Positions 36,155 through 44,699 are shown, counted from the first letter of the stretch. The stretch: 50,394 bases of DNA from Candidatus Limiplasma stercoravium (GCA_018715175.1 DVME01000079.1:1-50394), one strand, 5' to 3'. Translations and numbers: made by a program. Notes: generated by a model from the letters alone, not told the origin.

Positions 36155-37002
36155 TACTGCTGCACCTCCTTGCTGCGGGTCAAGCGAAGCTGAAGCAGCG
36201 CGATGCCCACCACGATCAAGCAAAACACCACGGCCTTGGCTTGTCCGGCGCCGGCCCAACCGGTGCGGCCGTAGAAGGTGTGATAAATGTTGAGCGCCAG
36301 AAGCTGGGAACGGTTGGAGGGCATGCCGTTGGTCAGGGCGAGGTTTTGGTCAAAGAGCTTGAAGCCGTTGGTCAGGGTGAGGAAGGTGCAGATGGTGATG
36401 GAGGGCATAATCATGGGCAGCTTGACGCGGGTCAAGGTTTGCCAGCCGGTGGCGCCGTCGATGGCGGCCGCCTCGGTGAGCTCCTCGGGAATGGACTGCA
36501 GGCCCGAGATGTAGATGATCATCATATAGCCGGCCTGCTGCCACAGCATGACGATCATCAGTCCCCAGAAGCCGTACCACTCGTTGGTCACGAGGGTGAC
36601 GCCGTAATTGGCCAAGACGCCGTTGAGGATGACCTGCCACAGCCAGCCCAGGACGATGCCGCCGATGAGGTTGGGCATGAAAAACACCGTGCGGAACAGG
36701 TTGGTGCCGCGAAAGCCGCGCACCAGCAGCAGGGCGATGGCAAGGCCAAAGAGGTTGATGAGCACCGTGGAGATGGCGGCAAACAGCGCGGTAAACCAAA
36801 GGGCGTGGCCAAAATCGCTGGTGGCGTCCGCAAACGCCTTGACGTAGTTGGCAAAGCCCACGAAAGTCGCGTTGGAAATGGTGGTAAAATCGCAGAAGGA
36901 CAGGTACAGGCCCATAACGAACGGGATCAGAAACCCGATGGCGAAGGCCAGCATCGTGGGTAGCACAAACACGGGCCAGTAGCTTTTGATGTAGCGTTGC
37001 AT
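36154..37002 (-). CDS. Carbohydrate ABC transporter permease, MalF/UgpA type
   Basis: 282 residues, six membrane helices, first at ~12-32. The EAA loop reads PEELTEAAAIDGATGWQTLTRVKLPMI, an excellent match to the ATPase-docking consensus. It pairs with the MalG-like permease downstream. It is separated from the binding-protein gene by 88 bases containing an 18-bp hairpin. Confidence 0.94.
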   Translation of the reverse strand: MQRYIKSYWPVFVLPTMLAFAIGFLIPFVMGLYLSFCDFTTISNATFVGFANYVKAFADATSDFGHALWFTALFAAISTVLINLFGLAIALLLVRGFRGTNLFRTVFFMPNLIGGIVLGWLWQVILNGVLANYGVTLVTNEWYGFWGLMIVMLWQQAGYMMIIYISGLQSIPEELTEAAAIDGATGWQTLTRVKLPMIMPSITICTFLTLTNGFKLFDQNLALTNGMPSNRSQLLALNIYHTFYGRTGWAGAGQAKAVVFCLIVVGIALLQLRLTRSKEVQQ

Positions 37003-37032
37003 CGTTTCATCCCCTCACGGCTCGGTGATAGG

Positions 37033-37071
37033 GGCAAATCGCCAAGGAGCTATGCTCCTTGGCGATTTGCC
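37033..37071 (-). other. 18-bp perfect hairpin between binding protein and permease genes
   Basis: GGCAAATCGCCAAGGAGC (37033-37050) and GCTCCTTGGCGATTTGCC (37054-37071) are perfect inverted copies around TAT. No T-run follows in the direction of transcription. In transporter operons such hairpins can protect the binding-protein mRNA from 3' decay and reduce permease expression. Confidence 0.85.
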
Positions 37072-37090
37072 TAAGCGGTTGCAGGGCGCT

Positions 37091-38404
37091 TTACTGCGCG
37101 GCAGCGGCGGCCTCGGTAGCCCAGCCGTCCACGAACGCGGTCACAACGGCGTCCCACTCGCCGGTGCCCTGCGCATACTCCAGCAGCGCGGCGCCGACGT
37201 TGTTCTTCCAGGTCTCAGAAGGCATGGTGGTGAAGTTCCAGCTCACGCTGACATCGCCGTTGGCGATGCTTTCCGCCGCGTCGTCCAGCAGGGCGTTGCT
37301 GGCGGCATAGCCGTCGTCAAAGGTGGTGAACGGGGTCACGAAGCCCATCTGGTTGGCCACCATGTCGCGGCCCTCGTCGCTGGTGATGACCCACTCCAGG
37401 AACGCCTCGGTCGCGGCGATGTCCTCTTCGCTGGCCTTGTTGTTGATGCACCAGTAGTTCTCGGAGCCGGTGCACAGGCCCTGGGTTTCTTCGCCCTCCA
37501 CGCCGATGTAGATGGGCATCATGCCCAGGTCTTCGTCGGTGAGGCCTTCGGCCAGGCAGTCGTTGTAGGCCCAGGTGCCGTTCTGGTAGAACACCGCTTC
37601 GCCCAGGGCGAACTCGCTGGCGGCATCCTCGCCGGTCTTGGCGCCGATCATGGCGGGCTCACAGGTGGCGTTGTTGATGTACAGATCCCAGATGGCCTTG
37701 TAGTTGTCCAGGTAGGTGCCCTTGATGGCGTCGGTGGAGGTGATGCCGTCGGCCTTGTACTCGTAGTAGATGGGCAGGTTGGCCAGGTGGGTCTTAAAGC
37801 GCCAGTCGGAGCTGGAGTCCATGCCGGCGGAGGTGAACGCGCCCAGCACGCCCAGCTCGTCCTTCTTGGCCTGGATGTCCTCAGCCACGGCCTTGAAGGT
37901 CTCGAAGTTGTTGATCTCGTCGATGGAGGAAATCACAGCGCCTTCGGTGGCGATGTATTTTTCCAGCAGGGTCTTGTTGTAGATAATGCCGTAGGTCTCG
38001 ATGACGTAGGCGATGCCCAGCACCTGGTCATCCTCGATGAGGGCGAAGTCGTCGCTCTTGAGGTTGGCGTACAGGGCGGTGTCGCTAAGGTCAAGGCAGT
38101 AATCCTTCCAGGTCGCCAGGCCCACCGGCCCGTTAACCTGGAACAGCGTGGGCGCCTCGGCCTTTTCCATTTCGGAGCGCAGGGTGTCCTCGTAGGTGCC
38201 GGACGCGGCGGTCACCACGGTCACGGGCACGCCGGTCGCCTCGGTGTAGATTTTGGCCAGCTCCTCCCATTGGGTGGCCTGCTCGGGCTTGAAGTTAAGG
38301 TAGTATACCGAGCCGGCGGCGGTCGTGGTTTCGGCCACGGCGAAAATGTTGATCATGCCGAGCGCCAGCGTGAGAACTACCAACAGGGCCAGGATCTTCT
38401 TCAT
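37091..38404 (-). CDS. Carbohydrate ABC transporter substrate-binding protein (family 1)
   Basis: 437 residues. Secretion signal: KK, hydrophobic core (ILALLVVLTLALGMINIF) and a likely type I cleavage after AVA24. There is no cysteine near this site, so it lacks the lipobox that normally anchors such proteins in Gram-positives. The mature part resembles family 1 extracellular solute-binding proteins (YEDTLRSEMEKAEAPTLFQVNG, EFALGEAVFYQNGTWAYND). The sugar is unknown. It has its own promoter and a LacI/cre-type operator, and the two permeases follow. Confidence 0.92.
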   Translation of the reverse strand: MKKILALLVVLTLALGMINIFAVAETTTAAGSVYYLNFKPEQATQWEELAKIYTEATGVPVTVVTAASGTYEDTLRSEMEKAEAPTLFQVNGPVGLATWKDYCLDLSDTALYANLKSDDFALIEDDQVLGIAYVIETYGIIYNKTLLEKYIATEGAVISSIDEINNFETFKAVAEDIQAKKDELGVLGAFTSAGMDSSSDWRFKTHLANLPIYYEYKADGITSTDAIKGTYLDNYKAIWDLYINNATCEPAMIGAKTGEDAASEFALGEAVFYQNGTWAYNDCLAEGLTDEDLGMMPIYIGVEGEETQGLCTGSENYWCINNKASEEDIAATEAFLEWVITSDEGRDMVANQMGFVTPFTTFDDGYAASNALLDDAAESIANGDVSVSWNFTTMPSETWKNNVGAALLEYAQGTGEWDAVVTAFVDGWATEAAAAAQ

Positions 38405-38461
38405 GCGTTATCTCTCCTTTTTACGTATTCGTCTGCCCGCAGAGGATGGTATCGGTCTGTG

Positions 38462-38475
38462 TGCAAACGTTTTCA
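38462..38475 (-). promoter_or_regulatory. cre / LacI-family operator
   Basis: Minus strand TGAAAACGTTTGCA matches the catabolite-response consensus TGWAANCGNTNWCA at 13 of 14 positions and is nearly palindromic around CG. It begins at about +1, seven bases after the -10 box, where a bound CcpA or LacI-family repressor would block transcription. Confidence 0.75.
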
Positions 38476-38482
38476 TGAGTTC

Positions 38483-38510
38483 ATTATAGCACGGCTTTTG
38501 CGTTTGTCAA
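38483..38510 (-). promoter_or_regulatory. Promoter of carbohydrate ABC transporter operon
   Basis: Minus strand TTGACA (complement of 38505-38510), 16-base spacer, TATAAT (complement of 38483-38488). Both boxes are perfect. It lies 40 bases after the murG stop; a T6 run (complement of 38519-38524 region) between them may end murG transcription but its hairpin is weak. Confidence 0.9.
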
Positions 38511-38550
38511 TTCCCTATAAAAAATTCTTTCCCGGGTGGGCAAACTGCCT

Positions 38551-39621
38551 TTAATCGGGCTTGGCCGCCGCCTGAATCAGGCGTAAAACCGCCTGCGCGC
38601 CGTCCTTGACGGGGTAGGCTTCCATGGCGGCAAGCAGGGCCGCACGCGCGGAAAGCAGCTCGTCCACGGCCTCAACCAGGGCGTCGGGCGTCATGCGCTC
38701 CTGGGGCAGCACATGGGCCAGGCCCTGACGCCTCAGGCTTTCCGCGTTTTCGATCTGGTCGCCGCGGCTGGCGTCCCGGGGATAGGGCACCAGCAGCATG
38801 GGCTTGTGCAGCGCCAAAAGCTCGCTTAAGGTGTTGCTTCCCGCGCGGCTGAGCACCACGTCGGCTACAGCCAGGGCGTCGGGCATCTCTTCGGAAAGGA
38901 ACTCCTTTTGGCAATAGCCCTTCATGCCCTCCAGGGACGTATCCAGGTTGCCCCGCCCGCACAGATGCAATACATCCACCCGCTCCAAAAGGCGCGGCAG
39001 GCATTGGCGCAGGCAGCGGTTCACGCTTTGCGCGCCCAGGCTGCCGCCGGTCATGAGCAAAACCGGCTTGGCGCCGTCAAAACCGCAAAGCGCCAGGCCC
39101 GCGGCACGGCTGCCGCGAAACAGCCCCGGCCTGAGCGGAGTGCCCGTCCACACGCCCTTTTTGCCCAGGGCTTGGGCGCATTCCTCAAAGGTGGTGGCCA
39201 CCACCGTGGCAAACCGGGCGCAGATGCGGTTGGCCAGGCCGGGGGTCAGGTCGCTCTCGTGGCAGACCACCGGCACGCGGCACAGCCACGCGCCCACCAC
39301 CACCGGCACGCTCACAAAGCCGCCCTTGGAAAAACACACGTTGGGCCGAAGCTTGCGAATCAGCGCCACGCTTTGCATCGCGCCCCACAGCACGCGAAAG
39401 GGATCCACAAAGTTTTGCCAGCTGAAGTAGCGCCGAAGCTTGCCGCTTTTGACCGTGTGAAAAATCACCTGCTCGTAACGCGACAGCATTTGCCGCTCGA
39501 TGCCGGCGGTGCCGATGTAGTGAATTTCATAGCCCAGATCCTTGAGCGGCCCCAGCAGGCTCAGATGCGGGGTGACATGCCCCGCGGTGCCTCCGCCCGT
39601 CAGTACGATGCGCTTGCTCAT
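38551..39621 (-). CDS. murG: UDP-GlcNAc:undecaprenyl-pyrophosphoryl-MurNAc-pentapeptide GlcNAc transferase
   Basis: Makes lipid II on the inner membrane face. 356 residues. The N-terminal loop is LTGGGTAGHVTPHLSL, followed by FSKGGFVSVPVVV, HESDLTPGLANRI, the UDP-GlcNAc site LLMTGGSLGAQSVN and SRAGSNTLSELLALHKPMLLVPYP. The start is preceded by GGGAGGGA. This is usually in the dcw cluster with mur/fts genes, but here it lies alone, 64 bases after sigE. Confidence 0.96.
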   Translation of the reverse strand: MSKRIVLTGGGTAGHVTPHLSLLGPLKDLGYEIHYIGTAGIERQMLSRYEQVIFHTVKSGKLRRYFSWQNFVDPFRVLWGAMQSVALIRKLRPNVCFSKGGFVSVPVVVGAWLCRVPVVCHESDLTPGLANRICARFATVVATTFEECAQALGKKGVWTGTPLRPGLFRGSRAAGLALCGFDGAKPVLLMTGGSLGAQSVNRCLRQCLPRLLERVDVLHLCGRGNLDTSLEGMKGYCQKEFLSEEMPDALAVADVVLSRAGSNTLSELLALHKPMLLVPYPRDASRGDQIENAESLRRQGLAHVLPQERMTPDALVEAVDELLSARAALLAAMEAYPVKDGAQAVLRLIQAAAKPD

Positions 39622-39653
39622 GGCGTCGTTCCCTCCCAGCCGATTGTGATGTC

Positions 39654-39682
39654 AGTATAGCACATCGGCAGCGGTTGGAAAA
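39654..39682 (-). promoter_or_regulatory. Probable murG promoter
   Basis: Minus strand TGCTATACT is an extended -10 (box complement of 39654-39659). At 17 bases upstream lies TTTTCC, a weak -35. It is placed between the sigE stop and murG. Confidence 0.5.
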
Positions 39683-39685
39683 GGG

Positions 39686-40393
39686 TCAACCGATGCGCTT
39701 GAGCTCGGTGCTGAGGCGGTTGAGGATGCGCTTTTCCAGGCGGGAGATGTAGCTTTGCGAAATGCCCAGCAAATCCGCCACCTCCTTTTGGGTGCGCTCG
39801 CGCTGTCCGCCCAGGCCGAAGCGCAGCTTGATGATGCTTCTTTCGCGCTCGCCCAGGTGTTCCAGGGCTTGGCGCAGGATTTCGCGCTCGATTTCCTCGT
39901 CCAGCCCGGCGGATACGGTGTCGGGCCGGGTGCCCAGCACGTCGCTGAGGAGCAGCTCGTTGCCGTCCCAGTCGGTCTTGAGCGGTTCGTCCAGGCTCAC
40001 CTCCAGGCGTAGTTTGCTGGTTTTGCGCAAAAACATCAGGATTTCGTTTTCGATGCAGCGGCTGGCATAGGTGGCCATCTTGATCTTCTTGGCGGCGTCG
40101 AAGGTGCCCACGGCCTTGATCAGCCCGATCGTGCCGATGGAAATGAGATCCTCCAGCGGTATACCCGTGTTTTCAAAGCGCCGGGCGATGAACACCACCA
40201 GCCTGAGGTTGTGCTCAATGAGCAGGCGCCTGGCTTCGTCGTCGCGGTTTTGCAGGCGCAGGGCCAGGTCGCGTTCCTCCTGGGGCGTCAGCGGCGCAGG
40301 CAGAGGATCCGGCCCGCCGATGTAAAACAGATCCTGAGGAAACAGCCGCATCAAAAGCTTTTGGAACGCCAGGTTCACAGAATGGGGATTCAT
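39686..40393 (-). CDS. sigE: Sporulation sigma factor sigma-E precursor
   Basis: Mother-cell-specific sigma factor active after asymmetric division. 235 residues. The first ~25 residues (to DLFYIGG) form a pro-sequence that holds the protein inactive at the membrane until SpoIIGA cuts it. Region 2 has [34 protein letters not shown]; the very strong match to the Bacillus protein includes [14 protein letters not shown] and [15 protein letters not shown]. Region 4 has [13 protein letters not shown]. Its gene follows spoIIGA by 12 bases. The forespore gene sigG, usually next, is replaced by murG. Confidence 0.97.
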   Translation of the reverse strand: MNPHSVNLAFQKLLMRLFPQDLFYIGGPDPLPAPLTPQEERDLALRLQNRDDEARRLLIEHNLRLVVFIARRFENTGIPLEDLISIGTIGLIKAVGTFDAAKKIKMATYASRCIENEILMFLRKTSKLRLEVSLDEPLKTDWDGNELLLSDVLGTRPDTVSAGLDEEIEREILRQALEHLGERERSIIKLRFGLGGQRERTQKEVADLLGISQSYISRLEKRILNRLSTELKRIG

Positions 40394-40405
40394 ACAACGC
40401 CTCCT

Positions 40406-41185
40406 TCAGTATGCGCCAAACGGCGCGTCCGCCAGGGCCGACGTCGGCACCAACGCTTGCGCGCCGGCATACTCGCGCCCGGCCACCGCCACCAGCAGCG
40501 CGGCCTCGCGCGCCTGGCCGTTGACGTAGAGCCTGCACAAATCGGGCTTGAACAGGGGCAAAAGCGCCGAGCCCGCCGCCGTGCGCACGCTCAGAAGCCG
40601 GAAGCCCAGGGGCAGATCGGCCAGGCCGCCGTCGCCTACGCTGGGATACAGCCGCCGCAGCGCCCGCCGGGGCGCAACGACCACCGGCAGGCCCGTCACC
40701 GGGTCGCGCAGACGGTTGCCGCTGTCCAGCATGGCGGGCAGAACCACCGCGCGATCGCCCACCCGAAGCTCCACCTGCCGCACGTCGCAGGCGGCCTGCG
40801 GCAGGAGGGTGACCAGAAAGTAAATCAGCCAGCCCAGAGCCAGCGTCATTCCCAGCGCCGCGACGCCCGCGCCCTCCAGCGCCGTGGCCGCGCCGCCCAG
40901 CAAAAGCGTCGCGCCCAGCGTCGTCAGCGTGCAGCGCAGGCAGGCCCGCGCGCCGTGCGCCCCAAAGCACAGCCCCACCGATGCCGGAAGTCCCAGCATC
41001 CACAGCGGCCACAACCCCGGCAGCATCGCGCCCATCAGCCCCGTCGCGCCGCCCAGCGCCGCGCCCGCGCCCAACGCGCCCCGATGCGGCGCCGGCAGGC
41101 CCGCCAGCTTTCCGCCCAGCGGCAAGGCGCTTGCGCACATCATCGCGTTGAGCACCCAGCACGCCTCCGCGCGCACCATCCCCAC
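40406..41185 (-). CDS. spoIIGA: Sigma-E processing peptidase SpoIIGA
   Basis: Membrane aspartic protease that matures pro-sigma-E. 259 residues, somewhat shorter than the ~309 of Bacillus. The first ~130 residues carry about five hydrophobic helices. The C-terminal protease domain has the active-site sequence AMLDSGNRLRDPVTGLPVVV near residue 155, the strongest family mark. The Ala/Gly-rich composition reflects base composition. sigE follows in the normal order. Confidence 0.9.
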   Translation of the reverse strand: MGMVRAEACWVLNAMMCASALPLGGKLAGLPAPHRGALGAGAALGGATGLMGAMLPGLWPLWMLGLPASVGLCFGAHGARACLRCTLTTLGATLLLGGAATALEGAGVAALGMTLALGWLIYFLVTLLPQAACDVRQVELRVGDRAVVLPAMLDSGNRLRDPVTGLPVVVAPRRALRRLYPSVGDGGLADLPLGFRLLSVRTAAGSALLPLFKPDLCRLYVNGQAREAALLVAVAGREYAGAQALVPTSALADAPFGAY

Positions 41186-41208
41186 CGCCTCCCTCCGACT
41201 GTGCGTTC

Positions 41209-41242
41209 AGTATAGCGGACAAACCGCGAGCCAATCGTCGAA
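41209..41242 (-). promoter_or_regulatory. Probable spoIIGA-sigE promoter with a Spo0A-box-like site
   Basis: Minus-strand -10 TATACT is the complement of 41209-41214. No TTGACA lies 17 bases upstream. Instead CGTCGAA (41236-41242, plus strand) matches 6 of 7 bases of the Spo0A box TGTCGAA, 21 bases from the -10. In Bacillus the spoIIG promoter also has a long spacer with Spo0A bound beside the -35. Confidence 0.5.
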
Positions 41243-41364
41243 ACGCGGCGCAAAAAATGTCGGCCAAGCTCCCATTTGCCGCCGGGCGGCAGGTAATCGG
41301 CCCGCGGAGGGAGAAAAAGATATTTATCCCTTTTCCCATCGCAATGCATGAAGGAGGCGGCACG

Positions 41365-42030
41365 ATGCACATCAGCCGATATTTGGACCTGGCCATTCTC
41401 AAGCCCGACCTGACTCCGCAGCAGGCCCGCGAAGCCATTGCCCTGGGCATTCGCTGCAACGCGCGCACCGTCTGCGTTCGTCCCTGCGACATCTCCATGG
41501 CCGCCGCCCTGTGCGACGGCACCCAAACCGAGGTCAGCTGCGTGCTGGATTTCCCGCACGGTTGCGGCGACAGCCGCGGCAAGGCCGAACTTGCCCAGCG
41601 TTACGCCTGCTTGGGCGCGCGCGAAATCGACATGGTGATGAACTACGGCCTGGCCCGCGGCGGAGAATGGGCCCTCGTGGAGGAGGACATCCGCGGCGTG
41701 GCCGAGGCTGCCCACCGCCATGGCGTGCTGGTCAAGGTGATTTTGGAAACCTGCGAGCTTACCGACGCGCAGATCCGCCGCGCCACGGAAGCCTCCGTCG
41801 CAGCGGGCGCGGACTTTGTGAAGACCTCCACCGGCTTTGCCTCCGGCGGGGCGACCCCCGAGGCCGTGCGCGCCATGCTGGAAGCCGCGGCCGGGCGCAT
41901 CCTGGTCAAGGCGTCAGGCGGCATTCGGGACTATCAGACCGCCCGCATGTACGTGGACATGGGCGCGCAGCGCCTGGGCGTGGGCTACGCTGCGGCGGAG
42001 GCCATCTGCGCCGGCCAGGACGAAGCGTAA
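41365..42030 (+). CDS. deoC: Deoxyribose-phosphate aldolase
   Basis: Splits 2-deoxyribose 5-phosphate to acetaldehyde and glyceraldehyde 3-phosphate. The ATG at 41365, seven bases after AAGGAGG, gives 221 residues; the upstream open frame lacks the family sequence. The Schiff-base lysine is in FVKTSTGF, the helper lysine in VKASGGIRD, and an acid motif in IDMVMNYG. No other deo genes are linked. lpdA starts 12 bases later. The 179-base gap before deoC has no clear promoter on the plus strand. Confidence 0.95.
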   Translation: MHISRYLDLAILKPDLTPQQAREAIALGIRCNARTVCVRPCDISMAAALCDGTQTEVSCVLDFPHGCGDSRGKAELAQRYACLGAREIDMVMNYGLARGGEWALVEEDIRGVAEAAHRHGVLVKVILETCELTDAQIRRATEASVAAGADFVKTSTGFASGGATPEAVRAMLEAAAGRILVKASGGIRDYQTARMYVDMGAQRLGVGYAAAEAICAGQDEA

Positions 42031-42042
42031 GGAGGCGAGCCC

Positions 42043-43425
42043 ATGGAATACGCCTACGACGTAGCCGTGCTGGGCGGCGGCCCCGGCGGTTATGAGGCCG
42101 CCATCCGCTGCGCGCAATACGGGCTGAAAACCGCGCTGGTGGAAGCGCGCGAACTGGGCGGAACGTGCCTCAACCGCGGCTGCATTCCCACCAAGGCGCT
42201 TTTGCACGGGGCGGAGGTTTGGGAAACCGTGGGCGACGCCCGCGCCCTGGGCATCCGTACCGAAGGCCGCGCGCTGGACTATGCCGCCCTCGCCGCGTTC
42301 AAGGAACGGCAGGTTTCCCTGCTGCGCCGCGGCGTGGAAAGCCTGGAAAAGGCTCACGGCGTGGAGGTCGTCGCCGGTTTTGGCAGGCTGGAAAACGCCA
42401 ATACCCTGGAGGTGGAAGGCCGGCGCCTTACGGCCCGGCGCGTTATTCTCGCCACAGGCTCCCAGCCGGCCCTGCCGCCCATTCCCGGCGCGCAAGACGC
42501 CCTGACCAGCGACGGCGTCCTGTCCCTGACCGCCCTGCCCGCCAGCCTGGTCATCGTGGGCGGCGGAGTGATCGGCATGGAGTTTGCCACCCTGTTTTCG
42601 TCCCTGGGCGTCAAAGTCACCGTCCTGGAAATGCTGCCGGACATCCTGCCCGGGGTGGACGCGCGCCTGAGCGCGCTTTTGCGCCGCTCGCTCAAGCGCA
42701 GAAGGGTGGACATCATCAACAACGCGCGCGTGACCGAGATTGGAAGCACGGTGCGCTATGAGGTCGACGGAGAGCCGCGCACGGTGCAAGCCGAGCGCTG
42801 CGCCGTCTGCACGGGCCGCCGGCCCCAAACCCAGGGCATCGGCCTGGAGGCCGTAGGCGTGCGGACGCAGCGCGGATACGTCTGCGTCAACGACCGCATG
42901 GAAACCAGCGTGCCCGGCATTTACGCCGTGGGCGACATCACGGGCGGGCCGCAGCTGGCGCATGCCGCCAGCGCCCAGGGGCTGGTGGCCGCGGCCAACT
43001 GCGCGGGGCTTGAGCGCTCCATGCAAGGCCGCGCGGTGCCCGCCTGCGTCTATACCCGCCCGGAGATCGCCTGCGTGGGCCTGGACGAGCAAACCGCCCG
43101 CGCGCAGGGCCGCCAGGTGCGCACGGGCGTCTTTGACGTGGCCGGCAACGGCCGCTGCGCCGTGATGAATGAACGCCTGGGCCTTTGCGTGGTGGTGGCC
43201 GACGCCCAAAGCGACGAGCTGCTGGGCGCGCAGATCATGGCGCCCCGGGCCACGGATCTCATTGCGGAAGTGGCCGCCGTCATGCGGCTGCACGGCACGG
43301 CGGAGGATCTGGCCAACACCATTCACCCGCATCCCACGGTGAGCGAAATCGTCATGGAAGCGGCTCACGACGTATCGGGCCTGTGCTGCCACGCCTTGCC
43401 GCGCAAGCAAAGCCCCACCGACTGA
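42043..43425 (+). CDS. lpdA: Dihydrolipoyl dehydrogenase
   Basis: Flavoprotein that reoxidises dihydrolipoyl groups of 2-oxoacid dehydrogenase or glycine cleavage complexes. 460 residues. FAD loop VAVLGGGPGGYEAAIRC, redox disulfide Cys42 and Cys47 in GGTCLNRGCIP, NAD loop VIVGGGVIGMEFATL near residue 170, second FAD motif GIYAVGDITGG and the C-terminal catalytic His-Pro-x-x-x-x-Glu in HPHPTVSEIV. No lipoyl domain and no E1, E2 or Gcv gene is adjacent, so its partner complex is elsewhere. Confidence 0.95.
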   Translation: MEYAYDVAVLGGGPGGYEAAIRCAQYGLKTALVEARELGGTCLNRGCIPTKALLHGAEVWETVGDARALGIRTEGRALDYAALAAFKERQVSLLRRGVESLEKAHGVEVVAGFGRLENANTLEVEGRRLTARRVILATGSQPALPPIPGAQDALTSDGVLSLTALPASLVIVGGGVIGMEFATLFSSLGVKVTVLEMLPDILPGVDARLSALLRRSLKRRRVDIINNARVTEIGSTVRYEVDGEPRTVQAERCAVCTGRRPQTQGIGLEAVGVRTQRGYVCVNDRMETSVPGIYAVGDITGGPQLAHAASAQGLVAAANCAGLERSMQGRAVPACVYTRPEIACVGLDEQTARAQGRQVRTGVFDVAGNGRCAVMNERLGLCVVVADAQSDELLGAQIMAPRATDLIAEVAAVMRLHGTAEDLANTIHPHPTVSEIVMEAAHDVSGLCCHALPRKQSPTD

Positions 43426-43449
43426 TTCGATTTTGAGGAGAGAAACGAC

Positions 43450-44634
43450 ATGGACATCGGCCAACGTTCCCTGGAGAAGCACTATGAATGGCGGGGCAAG
43501 CTGGAAATCACGCCCCGCCTGCACGTCGCCGGCCGCGAGGAGTTGTCCCTGGCCTACACGCCGGGCGTGGCGCAGCCCTGCCTGGCCATTGCCGCTGACC
43601 CAAGCCAAAGCTTTGCCCTCACCCGGCGGCATAACCTGGTGGCGGTGATCACCGACGGCTCCGCGGTTTTGGGCCTGGGCGATATCGGCCCGGAGGCCGG
43701 CATGCCGGTTATGGAAGGCAAGTGTGTGCTGTTCAAGGAGTTTGCCGGCGTGGACGCCTTTCCGCTGTGCCTCAAGACCCACGACGTGGACGAGCTGGTG
43801 CGCGCCATTTACCTGCTTTCGGGCAGTTTTGGCGGCATCAACCTGGAGGACATCGCCGCGCCGCGCTGCTTTGAGGTGGAACGCCGCCTTAAGGCGCTTT
43901 GCGACATCCCCGTGTTTCACGACGACCAGCACGGCACCGCGGTGGTGGTGGCCGCCGCGCTCATCAACGCGTTCAAGCTCGTGGGCAAGCGCATGGAGGA
44001 AGCCGTGTGCGTCATCAACGGCGCGGGCTCGGCAGGCATTGCCATCGCCCGGCACCTTTTGCTGATGGGCGTAGGCGAGTTGATTCTGTGCGATATTGAC
44101 GGCGTGCTCAACCCGGCCGACCCGCACATCAACCAGGCGCAGCGGGAAATTTGTCAGCTGACCAACCGCCGCGGCGTACAGGGCAAGCTGGCGGACGCCC
44201 TGCGCGGCGCGGACGTGTTTGTGGGCGTGTCCGCGCCCAATGTCGTCAGCCCCGAGATGGTCGCGTCCATGGCGCGCGACGCCATCGTGCTGGCCATGGC
44301 CAATCCCACCCCCGAAATCAATCCCGCCCTGGCGCTCAAAAGCGGCGCGAAGGTCGTAGGCACCGGCCGCAGCGACTTTGACAACCAAATCAACAACGTC
44401 CTGGCCTTTCCCGGTATTTTCCGCGGCGCGTTGGACGTGCGCGCCCGCGACATCAACGACGCAATGAAAACCGCCGCGTCCCAAGCCATCGCTTCGCTGG
44501 TGAGCGAGGAGGAGCTTCGGCCTGGCTACATCCTGCCCCAGGCCTTCGACCGCCGCGTCGGGCCCACCGTGGCCCGGGCCGTGGCCCAGGCCGCTATCGA
44601 CAGCGGCGTGGCGCGCATCCCGGTTCTGCCCTAA
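43450..44634 (+). CDS. NAD(P)-dependent malic enzyme
   Basis: Oxidative decarboxylation of malate to pyruvate. 394 residues, the short bacterial form without a phosphotransacetylase domain. Features are [33 protein letters not shown], the metal site [12 protein letters not shown], the nucleotide loop [24 protein letters not shown] and ALANPTPE-like [11 protein letters not shown]. It follows lpdA by 24 bases. deoC, lpdA and this gene all feed acetaldehyde/pyruvate metabolism, but a common role is only inferred. Confidence 0.94.
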   Translation: MDIGQRSLEKHYEWRGKLEITPRLHVAGREELSLAYTPGVAQPCLAIAADPSQSFALTRRHNLVAVITDGSAVLGLGDIGPEAGMPVMEGKCVLFKEFAGVDAFPLCLKTHDVDELVRAIYLLSGSFGGINLEDIAAPRCFEVERRLKALCDIPVFHDDQHGTAVVVAAALINAFKLVGKRMEEAVCVINGAGSAGIAIARHLLLMGVGELILCDIDGVLNPADPHINQAQREICQLTNRRGVQGKLADALRGADVFVGVSAPNVVSPEMVASMARDAIVLAMANPTPEINPALALKSGAKVVGTGRSDFDNQINNVLAFPGIFRGALDVRARDINDAMKTAASQAIASLVSEEELRPGYILPQAFDRRVGPTVARAVAQAAIDSGVARIPVLP

Positions 44635-44656
44635 CCGCACGGCCGCCGCGTAAAAA

Positions 44657-44689
44657 ATGCGCGCAAACGGATGCGCGGTTTGCGCGTAT
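44657..44689. other. 12-bp hairpin, U-tract only on the minus strand
   Basis: ATGCGCGCAAAC (44657-44668) and GTTTGCGCGTAT (44678-44689) pair with one G-U. On the plus strand an A6 run comes before it; on the minus strand this is a T6 run after the stem, the shape of an intrinsic terminator facing away from the genes. It overlaps the vanW promoter. Confidence 0.65.
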
Positions 44690-44699
44690 GTGGTATAAT
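44671..44699 (+). promoter_or_regulatory. Promoter of SH3-VanW gene
   Basis: TATAAT (44694-44699) with upstream TG (TGGTATAAT, extended -10). ATGCGC at 44671-44676 is at the right distance for a weak -35. The box lies 38 bases before the start codon, which excludes the ATG at 44671 as a start. Confidence 0.75.
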
